Positions 44,747 through 57,086 of a stretch of 64,000 bases of DNA are shown here, piece after piece (the stretch's first letter is position 1; every line of letters begins with the position of its first letter). Origin of the DNA: Craterostigma plantagineum (lineage: Eukaryota; Streptophyta; Magnoliopsida; Lamiales; Linderniaceae); contig JAPQWV010001413.1 in the NCBI GenBank assembly GCA_027422505.1, forward strand, positions 1 through 64,000. Direction: 5' to 3'. Both the position numbers and the translations under genes were made by a program. The notes under the pieces were generated by a model. That model saw nothing but the letters and a program-made list of their open reading frames with translations. It was not told the DNA's origin and did not search any database.

Positions 44747-45888
44747 ATGAAATCCTTTCAGAGACGACGCTTCTCCACTACAAGAGTCGCGTGCAGCTTT
44801 CGTAATGACCACTCTGCCCCGATCCCCAAACGGAAGTGACCGTCGAGCCGCCGGTGGCACGTGCGCCGTCGATTCCGACGGAGGATCGATCGCGAGAATG
44901 TTCCGCCGCCGTCAAGATACAGTCGGCGCAGAGAGGTCACATGGTTCGAACGCTTGTCAGAAAGATATCGGCGGTTAATTCTGAGGCTAATTACTGGCAG
45001 AGAGTCATCCAACGCCAGGTAACTGAACTTTTTTTTTTCTTAATCTTTACGAAAACTCTACGCTACTTGTTTTCACGTACCAAGTTTAGAATCAAGTATT
45101 TAGAGAGATTTTGTCGAATTTTTGCCTCTCTGCTTTGTCTTTCTCTTACTGTAAGTAGCAGTTCACTGTCTTGAAAAAAAAAAGCCTCTACCATGACCAT
45201 GCCAATGCCACATTCGCTCTTCACATACTGCACGTCTTATGAGCTTTTGATATTAATTGTATTCTTTGGGGGCTTTACTCTGTTAACGTGAAATTTCGAA
45301 AAACACTTCCTTCACCTTATTTTTCGGGCAAGTATTACAACAAGTTTCCTCCCTTAATGGATGTGTTCTTTAGTCCTCTCATGAACATCCAAACTCATAT
45401 CCTGTGCCTTCCTTCCTTGCGAAGGCGCGCACCGTATGTAAGAACGAAGGGACAACGGCTAATGTTTCTTAGTGACTGTGTACTTCACTTTTCTTCATCA
45501 ATGTCAAGAAATGTTACTTTGGAAACACCTTAGGATACAGTCGACGCAGTTCGAGGCAACGAGCGAGAGAGGGTAAAGATCAACGAAGCTCTGATGGGTC
45601 TGCTGTTCAAGCTTGACTCAGTCCCTGGGCTCGAACCCAATGTGAGGGAGCTGAGGAGGCACGTGAGCCGTAGGATCGTTGGGTTGCAAGAGATTCTTGA
45701 TTCAATCTCTGATGCCCGCGTTGACCACTGGGATGGATTCTTGAGGGATGGGACGATGCTTTGCTGGTTTTGAGAAAGAAGTCTGCAGAGAAAAAGGCGG
45801 CGGCGGCGGTGGTTGTGAGGAAATGGAGAAGTTTTGTGCCGAGCATTTGGGGTTTCAGTGCCTGCAAAGATTCCTTCGTGATCAGTAA
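44747..45888 (+). CDS. BAG5: BAG5-like co-chaperone with IQ motif, two exons
   Basis: Plant BAG5 is a mitochondrial co-chaperone that binds Hsc70 through its BAG domain and calmodulin through an IQ motif. Exon 1 (44747-45018): MKSFQRRRFSTTRVACSF (basic, Ser-rich, suits a mitochondrial presequence), a Pro-rich linker, then AAVKIQSAQRGHMVRTLVRK, which holds a canonical IQ-x3-RG-x3-R motif, and EANYWQRVIQRQ. Exon 2 (45534-45888): DTVDAVRGNERERVKINEAL, MGLLFKLDSVPG, VRELRRHVSRRIVGLQEIL (BAG helices), then EKEVCREKGGG, MEKFCAEHLGFQCLQRFL. Breaks: one base missing near 44821, and one or two near 45749-45768. GT-AG ends are present. Total about 207 codons, normal for BAG5. Confidence 0.88.
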
Positions 45889-46057
45889 TGTAATGACACG
45901 TTTTGTATTTACATACTTGCATTCATACATGCATCTCGTATATAGGTCAAATATACCAAGAATTTCTAAAGGATTGTTCCATTTTATTTCGGAAAATTTT
46001 TTACTTTAAAGCAAATTGGCTCGGTAAGCTTAACTTTTTCTAATGGAACTAACATTA

Positions 46058-49000
46058 GATTAATTGTTGATGCGTGAGAGTTTCTAAGACAATATTGCCT
46101 AGATCGGCATAAGTTGGAGACCGTTTTCTTCAAAGCAAAATATTATACTTTTGTAGCAAAGCTCGGAATTGTTATGTGTTCTAATTTCTTGTGTATGTCT
46201 ATTAATAGGACTTGAAACCTAACACATCAATTAATGAAAAGGGTTGGTTATTAGGTTTCGTAAGATGATTACAACATTTAGGAAACTATGCTGTTGGGAT
46301 TCTTCCGCCTTTAGGTTCGTAACGTAGCCTAATTTCGTGGGTGTATGCGAATTGGATCAAGAACTTCGATCTCTCGTGATCGAATCGAAAATCAGAGAAG
46401 AAAACAAAAAAAAACTGAGAACTCTATATAACGTGGTTCGACTCTGTTTTGAGTCTACGTCCACGGACCAAGAAAAGATCTTATTCCAAACCGAAAGAAT
46501 GGATTACAAGAATTCTCCAACTTTCTAGTTTATACCACTCGCTAAATCGCTCTCTATCGAAAACTACGATCGCTCGAAGATGGCTACTCGAACCTTGAAA
46601 CTGGTATTTATAAGCAGAATAATAAAACAGCCGCCCTGAATCGATATACATCATAGCTTGTACCAGCTGCCTGCTTGCTTGTACCACGCGCTGCACATTA
46701 AACTAATAAAAGCTTTAACACTTTTATTAGTTATAAACATATTCATTCCCAGCCCTTAGATCTTTATCCGCCAGATCAAAGGTGCATATTTAAACTTGCA
46801 GATTTAATGGACTTAGAACAAGTAGAAATGAGTTCCCTTCCAACCATTACCATTTGATTAATTGTTGATGCGTGAGAGTTTCTAAGACAATATTGCCTAG
46901 ATCGGCATAAGTTGGAGACCATTTTCTTCAAAGCAAAATATTATACTTTTGTAGCAAAGCTCGGAATTGTTATGTGTTCTAATTTCTTGTGTATGTCTAT
47001 TAATATGACTTGAAACCTAACACATCAATTAATGAAAAGGGTTGGTTATTAGGTTTCGTAAGATGATTACAACATTTAGGAAACTATACTGTTGGGATTC
47101 TTTCGCCTTTAGGTTCGTAACGTAACCTAATTTCGTGGGTGTAGGTGAATTGGATCAAGAACTTCGATCTCTCGTGATCGAATCGAAAATCAGAGAAGAA
47201 AACAAAAAAAAAACTGAGAACTCTATATAACGTGGTTCGACTCTGTTTTGAGTCTACGTCCACGGACCAAGAAAAGATCTTATTCCAAACCGAAAGAATG
47301 GATTACAAGAATTCTCCAACTTTCTAGTTTATACCACTCGCTAAATCGCTCTCTATCGAAAACTACGATCGCTCGAAGATGGCTACTCGAACCTTGAAAC
47401 TGGTATTTATAAGCAGAATAATAAAACAGCCGCCCTGAATCGATATACATCATAGCTTGTACCAGCTGCCTGCTTGCTTGTACCACGCGCTGCACATTAA
47501 ACTAATAAAAGCTTTAACACTTTTATTAGTTATAAACATATTCATTCCCAGCCCTTAGATCTTTATCCGCCAGATCAAAGGTGCATATTTAAACTTGCAG
47601 ATTTAATGGACTTAGAATACATTTCATTCAAGTAGAAATGAGTTCCCTTCCAACCATTACCATTTGATTAATTGTTGATGCGTGAGAGTTTCTAAGACAA
47701 TATTGCCTAGATCGGCATAAGTTGGAGACCATTTTCTTCAAAGCAAAATATTATACTTTTGTAGCAAAGCTCGGAATTGTTATGTGTTCTAATTTCTTGT
47801 GTATGTCTATTAATATGACTTGAAACCTAACACATCAATTAATGAAAAGGGTTGGTTATTAGGTTTCGTAAGATGATTACAACATTTAGGAAACTATGCT
47901 GTTGGGATTCTTTCGCCTTTAGGTTCGTAACGTAACCTAATTTCGTGGGTGTATGCGAATTGGATCAAGAACTTCGATCTCTCGTGATCGAATCGAAAAT
48001 CAGAGAAGAAAACAAAAAAAAAAACTGAGAACTCTATATAACGTGGTTCGACTCTGTTTTGAGTCTACGTCCACGGACCAAGAAAAGATCTTATTCCAAA
48101 CCGAAAGAATGGATTACAAGAATTCTCCAACTTTCTAGTTTATACCACTCGCTAAATCGCTCTCTATCGAAAACTACGATCGCTCGAAGATGGCTACTCG
48201 AACCTTGAAACTGGTATTTATAAGCAGAATAATAAACAGCCGCCCTGAATCGATATACATCATAGCTTGTACCAGCTGCCTGCTTGCTTGTACCACGCGC
48301 TGCACATTAAACTAATAAAAGCTTTAACACTTTTATTAGTTATAAACATATTCATTCCCAGCCCTTAGATCTTTATCCGCCAGATCAAAGGTGCATATTT
48401 AAACTTGCAGATTTAATGGACTTAGAACAAGTAGAAATGAGTTCCCTTCCAACCATTACCATTTGATTAATTGTTGATGCGTGAGAGTTTCTAAGACAAT
48501 ATGCCTAGATCGGCATAAGTTGGAGACCGTTTTCTTCAAAGCAAAATATTATACTTTTGTAGCAAAGCTCGGAATTGTTATGTGTTCTAATTTCTTGTGT
48601 ATGTCTATTAATAGGACTTGAAACCTAACACATCAATTAATGAAAAGGGTTGGTTATTAGGTTTCGTAAGATGATTACAACATTTAGGAAACTATACTGT
48701 TGGGATTCTTTCGCCTTTAGGTTCGTAACGTAGCCTAATTTCGTGGGTGTATGCGAATTGGATCAAGAACTTCGATCTCTCGTGATCGAATCGAAAATCA
48801 GAGAAGAAAAACAAAAAAAAACTGAGAACTCTATATAACGTGGTTCGACTCTGTTTTGAGTCTACGTCCACGGACCAAGAAAAGATCTTATTCCAAACCG
48901 AAAGAATGGATTACAAGAATTCTCCAACTTTCTAGTTTATACCACTCGCTAAATCGCTCTCTATCGAAAACTACGATCGCTCGAAGATGGCTACTCGAAC

Positions 49001-50081
49001 CTTGAAACTGGTATTTATAAGCAGAATAATAAAACAGCCGCCCTGAATCGATATACATCATAGCTTGTACCAGCTGCCTGCTTGCTTGTACCACGCGCTG
49101 CACATTAAACTAATAAAAGCTTTAACACTTTTATTAGTTATAAACATATTCATTCCCAGCCCTTAGATCTTTATCCGCCAGATCAAAGGTGCATATTTAA
49201 ACTTGCAGATTTAATGGACTTAGAATACATTTCATTCAAGTAGAAATGAGTTCCCTTCCAACCATTACCATTTGATTAATTGTTGATGCGTGAGAGTTTC
49301 TAAGACAATATTGCCTAGATCGGCATAAGTTGGAGACCATTTTCTTCAAAGCAAAATATTATACTTTTGTAGCAAAGCTCGGAATTGTTATGTGTTCTAA
49401 TTTCTTGTGTATGTCTATTAATATGACTTGAAACCTAACACATCAATTAATGAAAAGGGTTGGTTATTAGGTTTCGTAAGATGATTACAACATTTAGGAA
49501 ACTATGCTGTTGGGATTCTTTCGCCTTTAGGTTCGTAACGTAACCTAATTTCGTGGGTGTATGCGAATTGGATCAAGAACTTCGATCTCTCGTGATCGAA
49601 TCGAAAATCAGAGAAGAAAACAAAAAAAAAAACTGAGAACTCTATATAACGTGGTTCGACTCTGTTTTGAGTCTACTTCCACGGACCAAGAAAAGATCTT
49701 ATTCCAAACCGAAAGAATGGATTACAAGAATTCTCCAACTTTCTAGTTTATACCACTCGCTAAATCGCTCTCTATCGAAAACTACGATCGCTCGAAGATG
49801 GCTACTCGAACCTTGAAACTGGTATTTATAAGCAGAATAATAAAACAGCCGCCCTGAATCGATATACATCATAGCTTGTAGCAGCTGCCTGCTTGCTTGT
49901 ACCACGCGCTGCACATTAAACTAATAAAAGCTTTAACACTTTTATTAGTTATAAACATATTCATTCCCAGCCCTAGATCTTTATCCGCCAGATCAAAGGT
50001 GCATATTTAAACTTGCAGATTTAATGGACTTAGAATACATTCATTCAAGTAGAAATGAGTTCCCTTCCAACCATTACCATT
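46058..50081. repeat. five tandem ~805-bp repeat units with mosaic variants
   Basis: The marker tgcgtgagagtttctaagac recurs at 46071, 46869, 47679, 48478 and 49287, so successive spacings are 798, 810, 799 and 809. Units 1 and 3 lack an 11-bp segment (tacatttcatt) near their right ends; units 2, 4 and 5 have it. Left-half variants group differently: units 1 and 4 read gagaccgtttt and taataggact, while units 2, 3 and 5 read gagaccatttt and taatatgact. Units are otherwise nearly identical. The interior phrase ctatataacgtggttcgactc, followed by tctacgtccacgga and ggattacaa phrases, is typical of plant copia LTRs, so the unit may derive from an LTR. A 71-codon minus-strand open frame recurs in four of the five units but looks non-coding. 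Confidence 0.92.
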
Positions 50082-50149
50082 GAGCCTTTGATCGATTTGT
50101 TCAAGCCTCATTTTGAGAGCACCGGATCCCTTCTATAACAGGGGTTACG

Positions 50150-50300
50150 TTCTATATATATATATATAAAAAAATTCTGGGACTTGAACCCACGACCTAT
50201 TATTTGCACGTCTGACTATACAACCACTGACTACACACCACCCACCCACCCACAACGCGGTTCTCGTTTAACATATTGGTTTCTAATGTGGGACCCGAAT
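50150..50300 (-). mobile_element. probable tRNA-derived SINE
   Basis: On the minus strand, tagtcagtggttgtatag (A-box-like) is followed about 35 bases later by gtcgtgggttcaagtccc (B-box-like, GGTTCAAGTCC), then a T-rich and TA-repeat tail. This is the order expected of a plant SINE transcribed by RNA polymerase III. The upstream boundary and target duplications were not determined. It is not a functional tRNA, because no acceptor stem closes. Confidence 0.45.
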
Positions 50301-50592
50301 AGTAAGGGCATTAACGTCATTTTACATTTGAAGGTTATTTTTTTAACGTTGATCATTGTCAAAACGCTATTTATTTAAAAAATCCGCGGCTCATCATACC
50401 CAACATATACATTTATATCTTTCCAAACAGCAAGCAAGCAAGCAAGCTTCTGATGTTATCATCACATTGACGTACAGTTTCATGCTTTTGCCATAAATAC
50501 ACAATCAAAATAACGGGCAGGAAACGTCCCTGGGATCGACGATTCGGCGAGCCTTCGCAGATTGAATAAGGGCACGAATCTCGGCGCAGCCC
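50301..50592. other. spacer and 3' region of the wax-synthase-like gene
   Basis: Includes a GCAA tetranucleotide run at about 50429-50445. No gene seen. Confidence 0.4.
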
Positions 50593-51580
50593 CTAAACGT
50601 CCAATCTCACCCTAATCAAAGGCGGAAAAAACAGCCAAAAGCTCGTCAGAACCACATAGCCCAAAGTCAGCACCCTCGAAAACGCCCTGTGCGGCGGCCG
50701 ACGACGAACCCTCCTCCCTCCCAAAGCTCTCTTGACGGAAATCTCCGCCGTCAGAGACGCGCCGTGCAACAAGAAGAAGCACAGCATATCTCCGGCCGGC
50801 CGCACCCTCCCCACGCTGTACACCACGAGCTCGTGCATCAGCCCAGAGACGAAAAAGGTAGCCAGGATGGCCGCGTTCCTAGCCACCCCCTCGCCGGCCG
50901 GCGACTCGGCAGGCTAGACCTGACCGGCTCGTAGACGGCGAGTCGCAAGATCCTAGAGGTGATTAAGTTCCACCTCCTTCCCAGAAATCATGGAGTGACG
51001 TGGCCAGGTGCGGCGAGTCGAAGGGCGGCTCGAGCTCGAGCCTGGCCAGCTTCTTGGCCACACGCCGGCGAATAGGGCTAAGATGGCGTCGAGGATTAAG
51101 TAGAGATGGACGCAGTAGCACAAAAGTACGAACTTTGGGTGGTTGAACCGTTCTTTGAGCTCATATAGGCGGATAGAGACGACTAGGAAGGTGGCTTTTG
51201 AGAGGTAACTAAGTGGAGAATATAGGGTTTTTCTTCTCCTCGCCGGCGGCGGTGGTTTTGACGGGGAAGCAAGCTAAGGCGATGAATTTGGGTAGTGGGA
51301 TTGGAGGGTCGTCGTTGAGTGTAAGGGCTTTTCGAAGGCGAAGAGTATGAGCTTGAAGTTTGCTAGCCATGAGATGATGAATGTTGTGAGCGAAGAATAG
51401 CAGGCCGAGGTGAATTTGAAGGGAAGGGCGAAGAAGATGCATATTATCGGGAAGATTGAGAGGCTTTTTGGACAAACCATTGTTACGAATAAGTACTTTG
51501 GTGGTTATGGTGTGGATGTAGAATAGTGATGTTACAACTGTTGCCCATACGAGGATTAAGCTGCTTGTTTCTCCTTCCAT
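50593..51580 (-). CDS. wax-synthase-like long-chain-alcohol O-fatty-acyltransferase (MBOAT-related)
   Basis: An ER membrane enzyme family that joins fatty acyl-CoA to long-chain alcohols to make wax esters. From ATG 51580: MEGETSSLILVWATVVTSLF, then in another frame LSIFPIICIFFALPFKF and ISWLANFKLILFAF, then PIPLPKFIALACFPVKT, KFVLLCYCVHLYLILDAI, LHDFWGRRWNLITSRILRLA, and finally LATFFVSGLMHELVVYSVGR, PAGDMLCFFLLHG and YVVLTSFWLFFPPLIR before the stop at 50593. The FWGRRWN motif and the His of SGLMHE are the catalytic signature of this group, and both are present. At least five frame changes are needed across about 330 codons, more than in most neighbours, so real decay is possible. Single exon, as is normal for the family. 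Confidence 0.8.
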
Positions 51581-53898
51581 TTGTATATGGTTGTTATTCT
51601 TATTATCTTTTTCTCTCTCTCTATTCTTACGACAATTTCGTTGCATGTCTCATATATATAATATATATGTGCGTACATTTGCATATATTTGAAAGGGGTC
51701 AAACGAAGTAAAGACAAATTCAAACTGCGAATTGTGATTATGCAAATTTAGTTCCGACAAGAAAAAAAAAAAAAACCAATTTTAACCCATACTTCAAATC
51801 GACAAATTGTTATTGAACCACGCTATGACTTATCCAATATCCTCAAGAAAAAATGATGAAATTCGATATTGACCACCGAGGCCTCATCGAAGATTAGATA
51901 TTTTTCGTCGGGAATGCAAATTCGAAGAGGCCCAGACATTTATTTATTGCTGCTATCCAAGTTTAGGACAACCGAATTAATTAGAGGCGTCGAATGAATG
52001 GTCATTTTTTTTCTCGTACGCCGCCGTGAGGTCATTTTCACACTATAAATATGTACTTGTAAAAAAAAGTTAATATCAATATCTATATATTATCTGTGGC
52101 CCACATCTACAAAAGTTAATATCAATATCTATATATATCTGTGGCCCACATCTGTGACCCAGCCCAATAGGTTAGCTGTTTCTTCGTCAGTCCATTCCAC
52201 AATATGTATGTATATTATTATTTAATAGTATTAATATTATATGATCTTTCCAACAAAAGATAGATCATCCATGACATCTATGTTTTACAAGGAATCGAAT
52301 CGATATTTAGTTTGATAACTAACGAATGAGTTGCAGTTGTAGATAATCAACTTTACAATATTCATATAATATAATAATGGATCAAATATCTAAACAAATG
52401 GAGGAATGTCCAACTTGGTATATTGCGTCCGAAAACCGAGTCCAATAAATATTTTTCTATTACTATCTTAGGTGGCACCTTGCCAATATTGATGATACTT
52501 ATCAATTTTCTGTTTGATTCTTATCAATATTGGGGTTCTCTTTATATTAATATTATAATAATAAGGTAATCCTTTCTTAATCTAATGTGAGGCTCCTCCA
52601 TAAAGAGTTGGTACAATTATTTGTAGGTAGACATGAGGGCCATTTTGAGAATGCATTATTGAATTCAAAGAAATCTTACTCTAATTATTTATTATCCACA
52701 AACGTCTGATCTTATCGTGTGCCTTCTCTCTTATGCACGAATATGAGGATCTCATTTGTGGTCTGAATTTATATATAATGTTAACATATATTTTTATTTA
52801 TATTTCGTTTCTATTATTTCGTTTTTCAATCACGGATATATATGCGAATTATGAGTAGATCGATTGGGATGGGACTTTCGACTTTAATTTACATATGGAG
52901 TAGTAAGTATAGAAATTTTCTTTTTTCTAGTATTTGAAAAGTCTTGAAGAAACTTATTTAAAAGTTCATACACCGTGTGTCCTGTGACAATATGAAAATC
53001 TTTTTTCTCCCTATCACAACATCCCATTTGTTAGTTACCCATTGAATCTTGTAAATATCACTATGGGTAGGATTTGTCCTTTATGTGTATGTAGGTAAAT
53101 ACATCGTTGGATAGATAAAAATATATGTGAGTATGTTTACATTTTCGGATTTATGTTAACAAAACTATCTATCTTTTTTTTCCCATGTTTTTTAAACAAT
53201 ACTCTCTATATATACATGTGATTATGAAGCTTTTTATGTTCGATTAATATTGGCCTTATATGACGTCGTCGTGATAGCTGAGCTGGCAATGAGAGCTAAT
53301 TTTATCCAAAGAAAATGAAATGCAAAACTAGAATTAGAAAAATGGTGTGGAACGGATTAGACTTAAGTAGAGTTTGTCTTGTCTAATAATCAACGATGAA
53401 ATTTATATTGATTTTCACCTCAACTCAGTCACATAGGATAAATTTATGGTCCAATCCAATACCCAAGGAAAATTGACACGTGCGCGACCGAACAAAGTAG
53501 AAAGGAATACATAGAGTAGACGACATTAATGAAAGAATGAATAAGATACTCGTTCCATGTAAAATTTTCCAATAAGAACACATGATGAGGAGATATATTA
53601 CATTCAGCCATTTACTTAGACACACTTGCATATGGTATCACATACAAAATCATATATAACATCAAATTGAAATAATAATTTCAATATTTCGAATATTTAT
53701 TACACCACAAATATAAAACACACAACGCACTCAAGTCTTCTCCGACTACAACTCCTGATAGCCATATAAACCAGACTAATAATTCAGTTTTGCACGAAAG
53801 AGAAGATTCAAAAAAAAGAAAACTCATTCAACATCTTCATTCATCTTCCCATTTGTATTATTTATTGTTCTGAAGGATAAAATAAAAGAACAAAAAAG
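51581..53898. other. long intergenic region
   Basis: AT-rich. A ~45-bp direct duplication (aaagttaatatcaatatc ... tgtggcccacatct) occurs at about 52065-52155. The right end should hold the TDT promoter and leader. No gene, RNA gene or element end recognised. Confidence 0.4.
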
Positions 53899-56598
53899 AT
53901 GAACGTCGACCCAGACATTATTACGACGGCTAACCCACCAGAGAATCACGGCGACGACCACTGTACGCCGCTTCTGCCGATCAATAACCACAGACGCCGG
54001 CCAAGTTTCAGGTCGTCGTCGGCGGTGAGGTCCATCTTCACCCTGAAGAATTTCTACGTCTTGCTCGGCCCGTTGCTCTGCGCCGCCGTGTGCATGTGTT
54101 TCCGACTGAACGGTTCCACCAGCCGGAATATGCTCGGCGTGCTGACGTGGATATTCGCGTGGTGGCTCACCGAGGCGGTTCCCATGCCCATCACCTCCAT
54201 GTCGCCGCTCTTCCTCTTTCCCCTCTTCGGCATCTCCTCCGCCGACGACGTCGCTCGGTCCTACATGGATGACGTCATCTCCTCGTCCTTGGTAGCTTCA
54301 TACTCGCGCTCGCCGTCGAGCATTACAATATCCACCGAAGGTTGGCTCTCAACGTAAGCTCTCTCTCTCTCTCTTAAAGCTCGATTCAATTCGTCTCGGA
54401 AATGGTGGGTTTTCTTTCAATTCGGGTCGGGTCTGATCTTCTTATTGCAGGTGACCCTTGTGTTCAGCGGCGACCCAATAAACCCGCCGCTCCTCCTCCT
54501 CGGAATCTGCGCCACCACGGCGTTCGTCAGCATGTGGATGCACAACGTGGCGGCGGCGGTGATGATGATGCCGGTCGCCACCGGGATCCTGCAGCGGCTG
54601 CCCTCCGCCGGCGGGGGACCCAGCTCGTCGTCGACCCTACCCGAAAACGACATCCTCCTGGTTTCGAAGTTCTGCAAGGCGGTGGTCCTCGGCGTGATAT
54701 ACTCGGCGGCGGTGGGAGGGATGAGCACGCTGACGGGGACAGGTGTCAACCTGATATTGGTCGGCATGTGGAAGAGCTACTTCCCCGACGCGGACCCCAT
54801 CAGCTTTAACACGTGGCTGTTTTTCGGCCTTCCATTGGCTCTCCTCATCTTCTTAGCTTTGTGGGCCATACTATGTGCGCTGTACTGTAAGAAAGGCTCC
54901 AGCGAGGCTTTGAGTCACTACTTGGACAAGGCTCACCTGAGGAGAGAGCTTGACTTGTTAGGTAATTAATTTAGTTACGTTACGCTTGTTCTATTTCCAA
55001 TTTTTTTATACGGATTTATTCGTTCGTATGACACGTTTTATTACGTATTCAAATCATACCCATTTTATATATCTTGATCGTGACATAGTACGAATTTCAG
55101 GTCCAATGGCCTTTGCGGAGAAGATGGTGCTAGCTGTGTTTTCGGTTAGTTATACGTTACTCTTAACGTCTACAATATTTTATTTTAGAGACCCTTTAAC
55201 TTAGGAGAATGGATTATACTAACTATAACTTACCAAAAGAATAGTTAATAACATCCTAAGACGAAACTCAAGATTTTGTGTCAATGTGAATTTCTCCGTA
55301 AAATATCACCCATAGTTATCATAGTTTTCACTCCAAATTTGGGCAAGTTTTCGAACCCTAAATAATTTAATTTTGAATGTTACTGTCAGTACAATTTCAT
55401 TCCTACATTCATTGTTCCTATTGACATCCCTAAATTAGAAGGTACTCAAAGATTGGGGAATTTTCGTTTAATAGGACAGTTTATTGTCCTGCAATACCAC
55501 TTCATAGATCTTTATTACCAACTTCAATGTTCTACAGTACCACTTCACTGTTCCGTAGTACCAGTGTTCTGCAGTACCACTTCACTGTTCTGTAGTATCA
55601 CTTCATTGCTTGTCATTACCACTTCAACATGCTGAAATAAGAGGAACGATCATTTGATACCAGTTCATATACGCTGCGTAACAGTTGCATACTTTTAGGT
55701 CATTATCTCTAAATTTTATCAAAACTGGGTTGTTAAAACTATTTTTTCCAACTTGAACACTAAATTAAAACCCTGATTGGGGCATGGAACTCAATTTGCC
55801 GAATATTTCGTACATGCTTAATTAGTTGAACTCATTGTATTTACTCACAAAATTAAAAGTATTAATTACTAAAAAACAAAAAACAGATTTTAATCGTCCT
55901 ATGGATGACGAGGAACATCACCGACGACATACCAGGCTGGGGCTCCCTCTTCAACGGCCGCGCCGGCGACGGAACGGTGAGCGTGATGACGGCGACTCTC
56001 CTATTCATAATCCCAAACAAGAAGCAGCCAGGGGAAAAGCTCATGGACTGGAACAAGTGCAAGAAGATCCCATGGAACATAATCCTCCTATTAGGCGCCG
56101 GCTTCGCCATAGCCGACGGCGTACGGACCAGCGGCCTCGCCGACGTCCTCTCGGAGATGCTCGATTTCTTGAAAAACGCGCCGTACTGGGCCATGGCGCC
56201 GGCGGTGGGACTGATAAGCAGCACAATCACGGAGTTCACATCGAACAACGCCACGACGACGCTGGTGGTGCCTCTGCTGATTCAGATCGCGGCGACGATG
56301 GGCGTTCATCCTCTGCTGCTGATGGTTCCCGGCGCCGTCGGGGCGCAGTTCGCGTTTCTGCTGCCGACGGGGACGCCGTCGAACATCGTGGGGTTCACGA
56401 CGGGGCATATCGAGATCGGAGATATGGTGGTGACGGGGATTCCGTTGAAGGTCGCCGGAATCGTGGCTTTATCGTTTTGATGCCGACGCTTGGTACGTAT
56501 TTCACTAGAAAAAATTGGGGGAAAAAATCAATTAATGAAATCTCTTAATTTATTTACTTTCATTTATTTCAGGAGCTTTTGTATTTGGAAACGGATAA
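53899..56598 (+). CDS. TDT: tonoplast dicarboxylate transporter (SLC13 family), five exons
   Basis: A vacuolar-membrane carrier for malate and related dicarboxylates, related to animal Na+/dicarboxylate cotransporters. Exons: 53899-54353 (cytosolic start, [58 protein letters not shown]), 54451-54961 ([53 protein letters not shown]), 55101-55144 ([12 protein letters not shown]), 55887-56492 ([69 protein letters not shown]) and 56573-56598 (AFVFGNG). SNNATTT and PTGTPSN are transport-site signatures of the family. Two breaks, each one base short in a homopolymer: near 54272 (C run) and 56474 (T run). All introns have GT and AG ends. About 540 residues, full length. Confidence 0.93.
55380..55800. 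repeat. repeat in the TDT third intron with GTAGTACCACTTCA units
   Basis: Contains about six degenerate copies of a 22-28-base unit (tctgtagtaccacttcactg and variants) between 55480 and 55640, followed by aaaatttagagataatgacc (minus strand) and caatcagggttttaatttag (minus strand). The last two match phrases in the small TIR element at 36766-37133, so this is a second, inverted copy of that family. It makes up most of the 742-bp intron. Confidence 0.6.
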
Positions 56599-57086
56599 GG
56601 TGGTACTGAACTTTTCGAGAAGCTGGTGATCTTTCTTTCTTGTGGATGGATGTTAGTTGCATTGCAGTTGCAATAAGCTCATCCTGTATTTTTTTTATTG
56701 GCCCTAACATTGCCAAGACTTTGGAATAATTTTGGAAGTCGTAAAAAAGTCATTCATATAATTTGTAAAGGTAGTTATCAAATTGGAAATCAATCTTCTG
56801 TCTTCTATATTAACTTTGACTTCGAAAACATTGCCATAGCGTAAGGGTTGGTCTATCTAAACATGTACACTACATCCAACACTCGTAAAAGTTCTGACGT
56901 TCGTTCTTGTCAAAATCAATAGAACAATCGTCATCTTCGACGACTTTCGAATCCATCATTTCTTCCCCTACGGAGAGAGACAAGGCGCTCCTTGTTGTAA
57001 TAATATGGTTCACACTTCACACAATGATTGCTATATTTAACAACCAACCCCCCATTGCGTTACATTAATGCAAAGAACTCGAAAGC
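56599..57086. other. spacer between TDT and the receptor kinase gene
   Basis: 3' untranslated region of TDT and upstream region of the receptor kinase. No element recognised. Confidence 0.4.

Noticed and set aside
46481..49914. Recurrent 71-codon minus-strand open frame in the tandem array
   Set aside because: It is kept only because the DNA units are nearly identical. Unit 3 loses it by one A, there is no recognisable domain, and it lies in LTR-like non-coding sequence.
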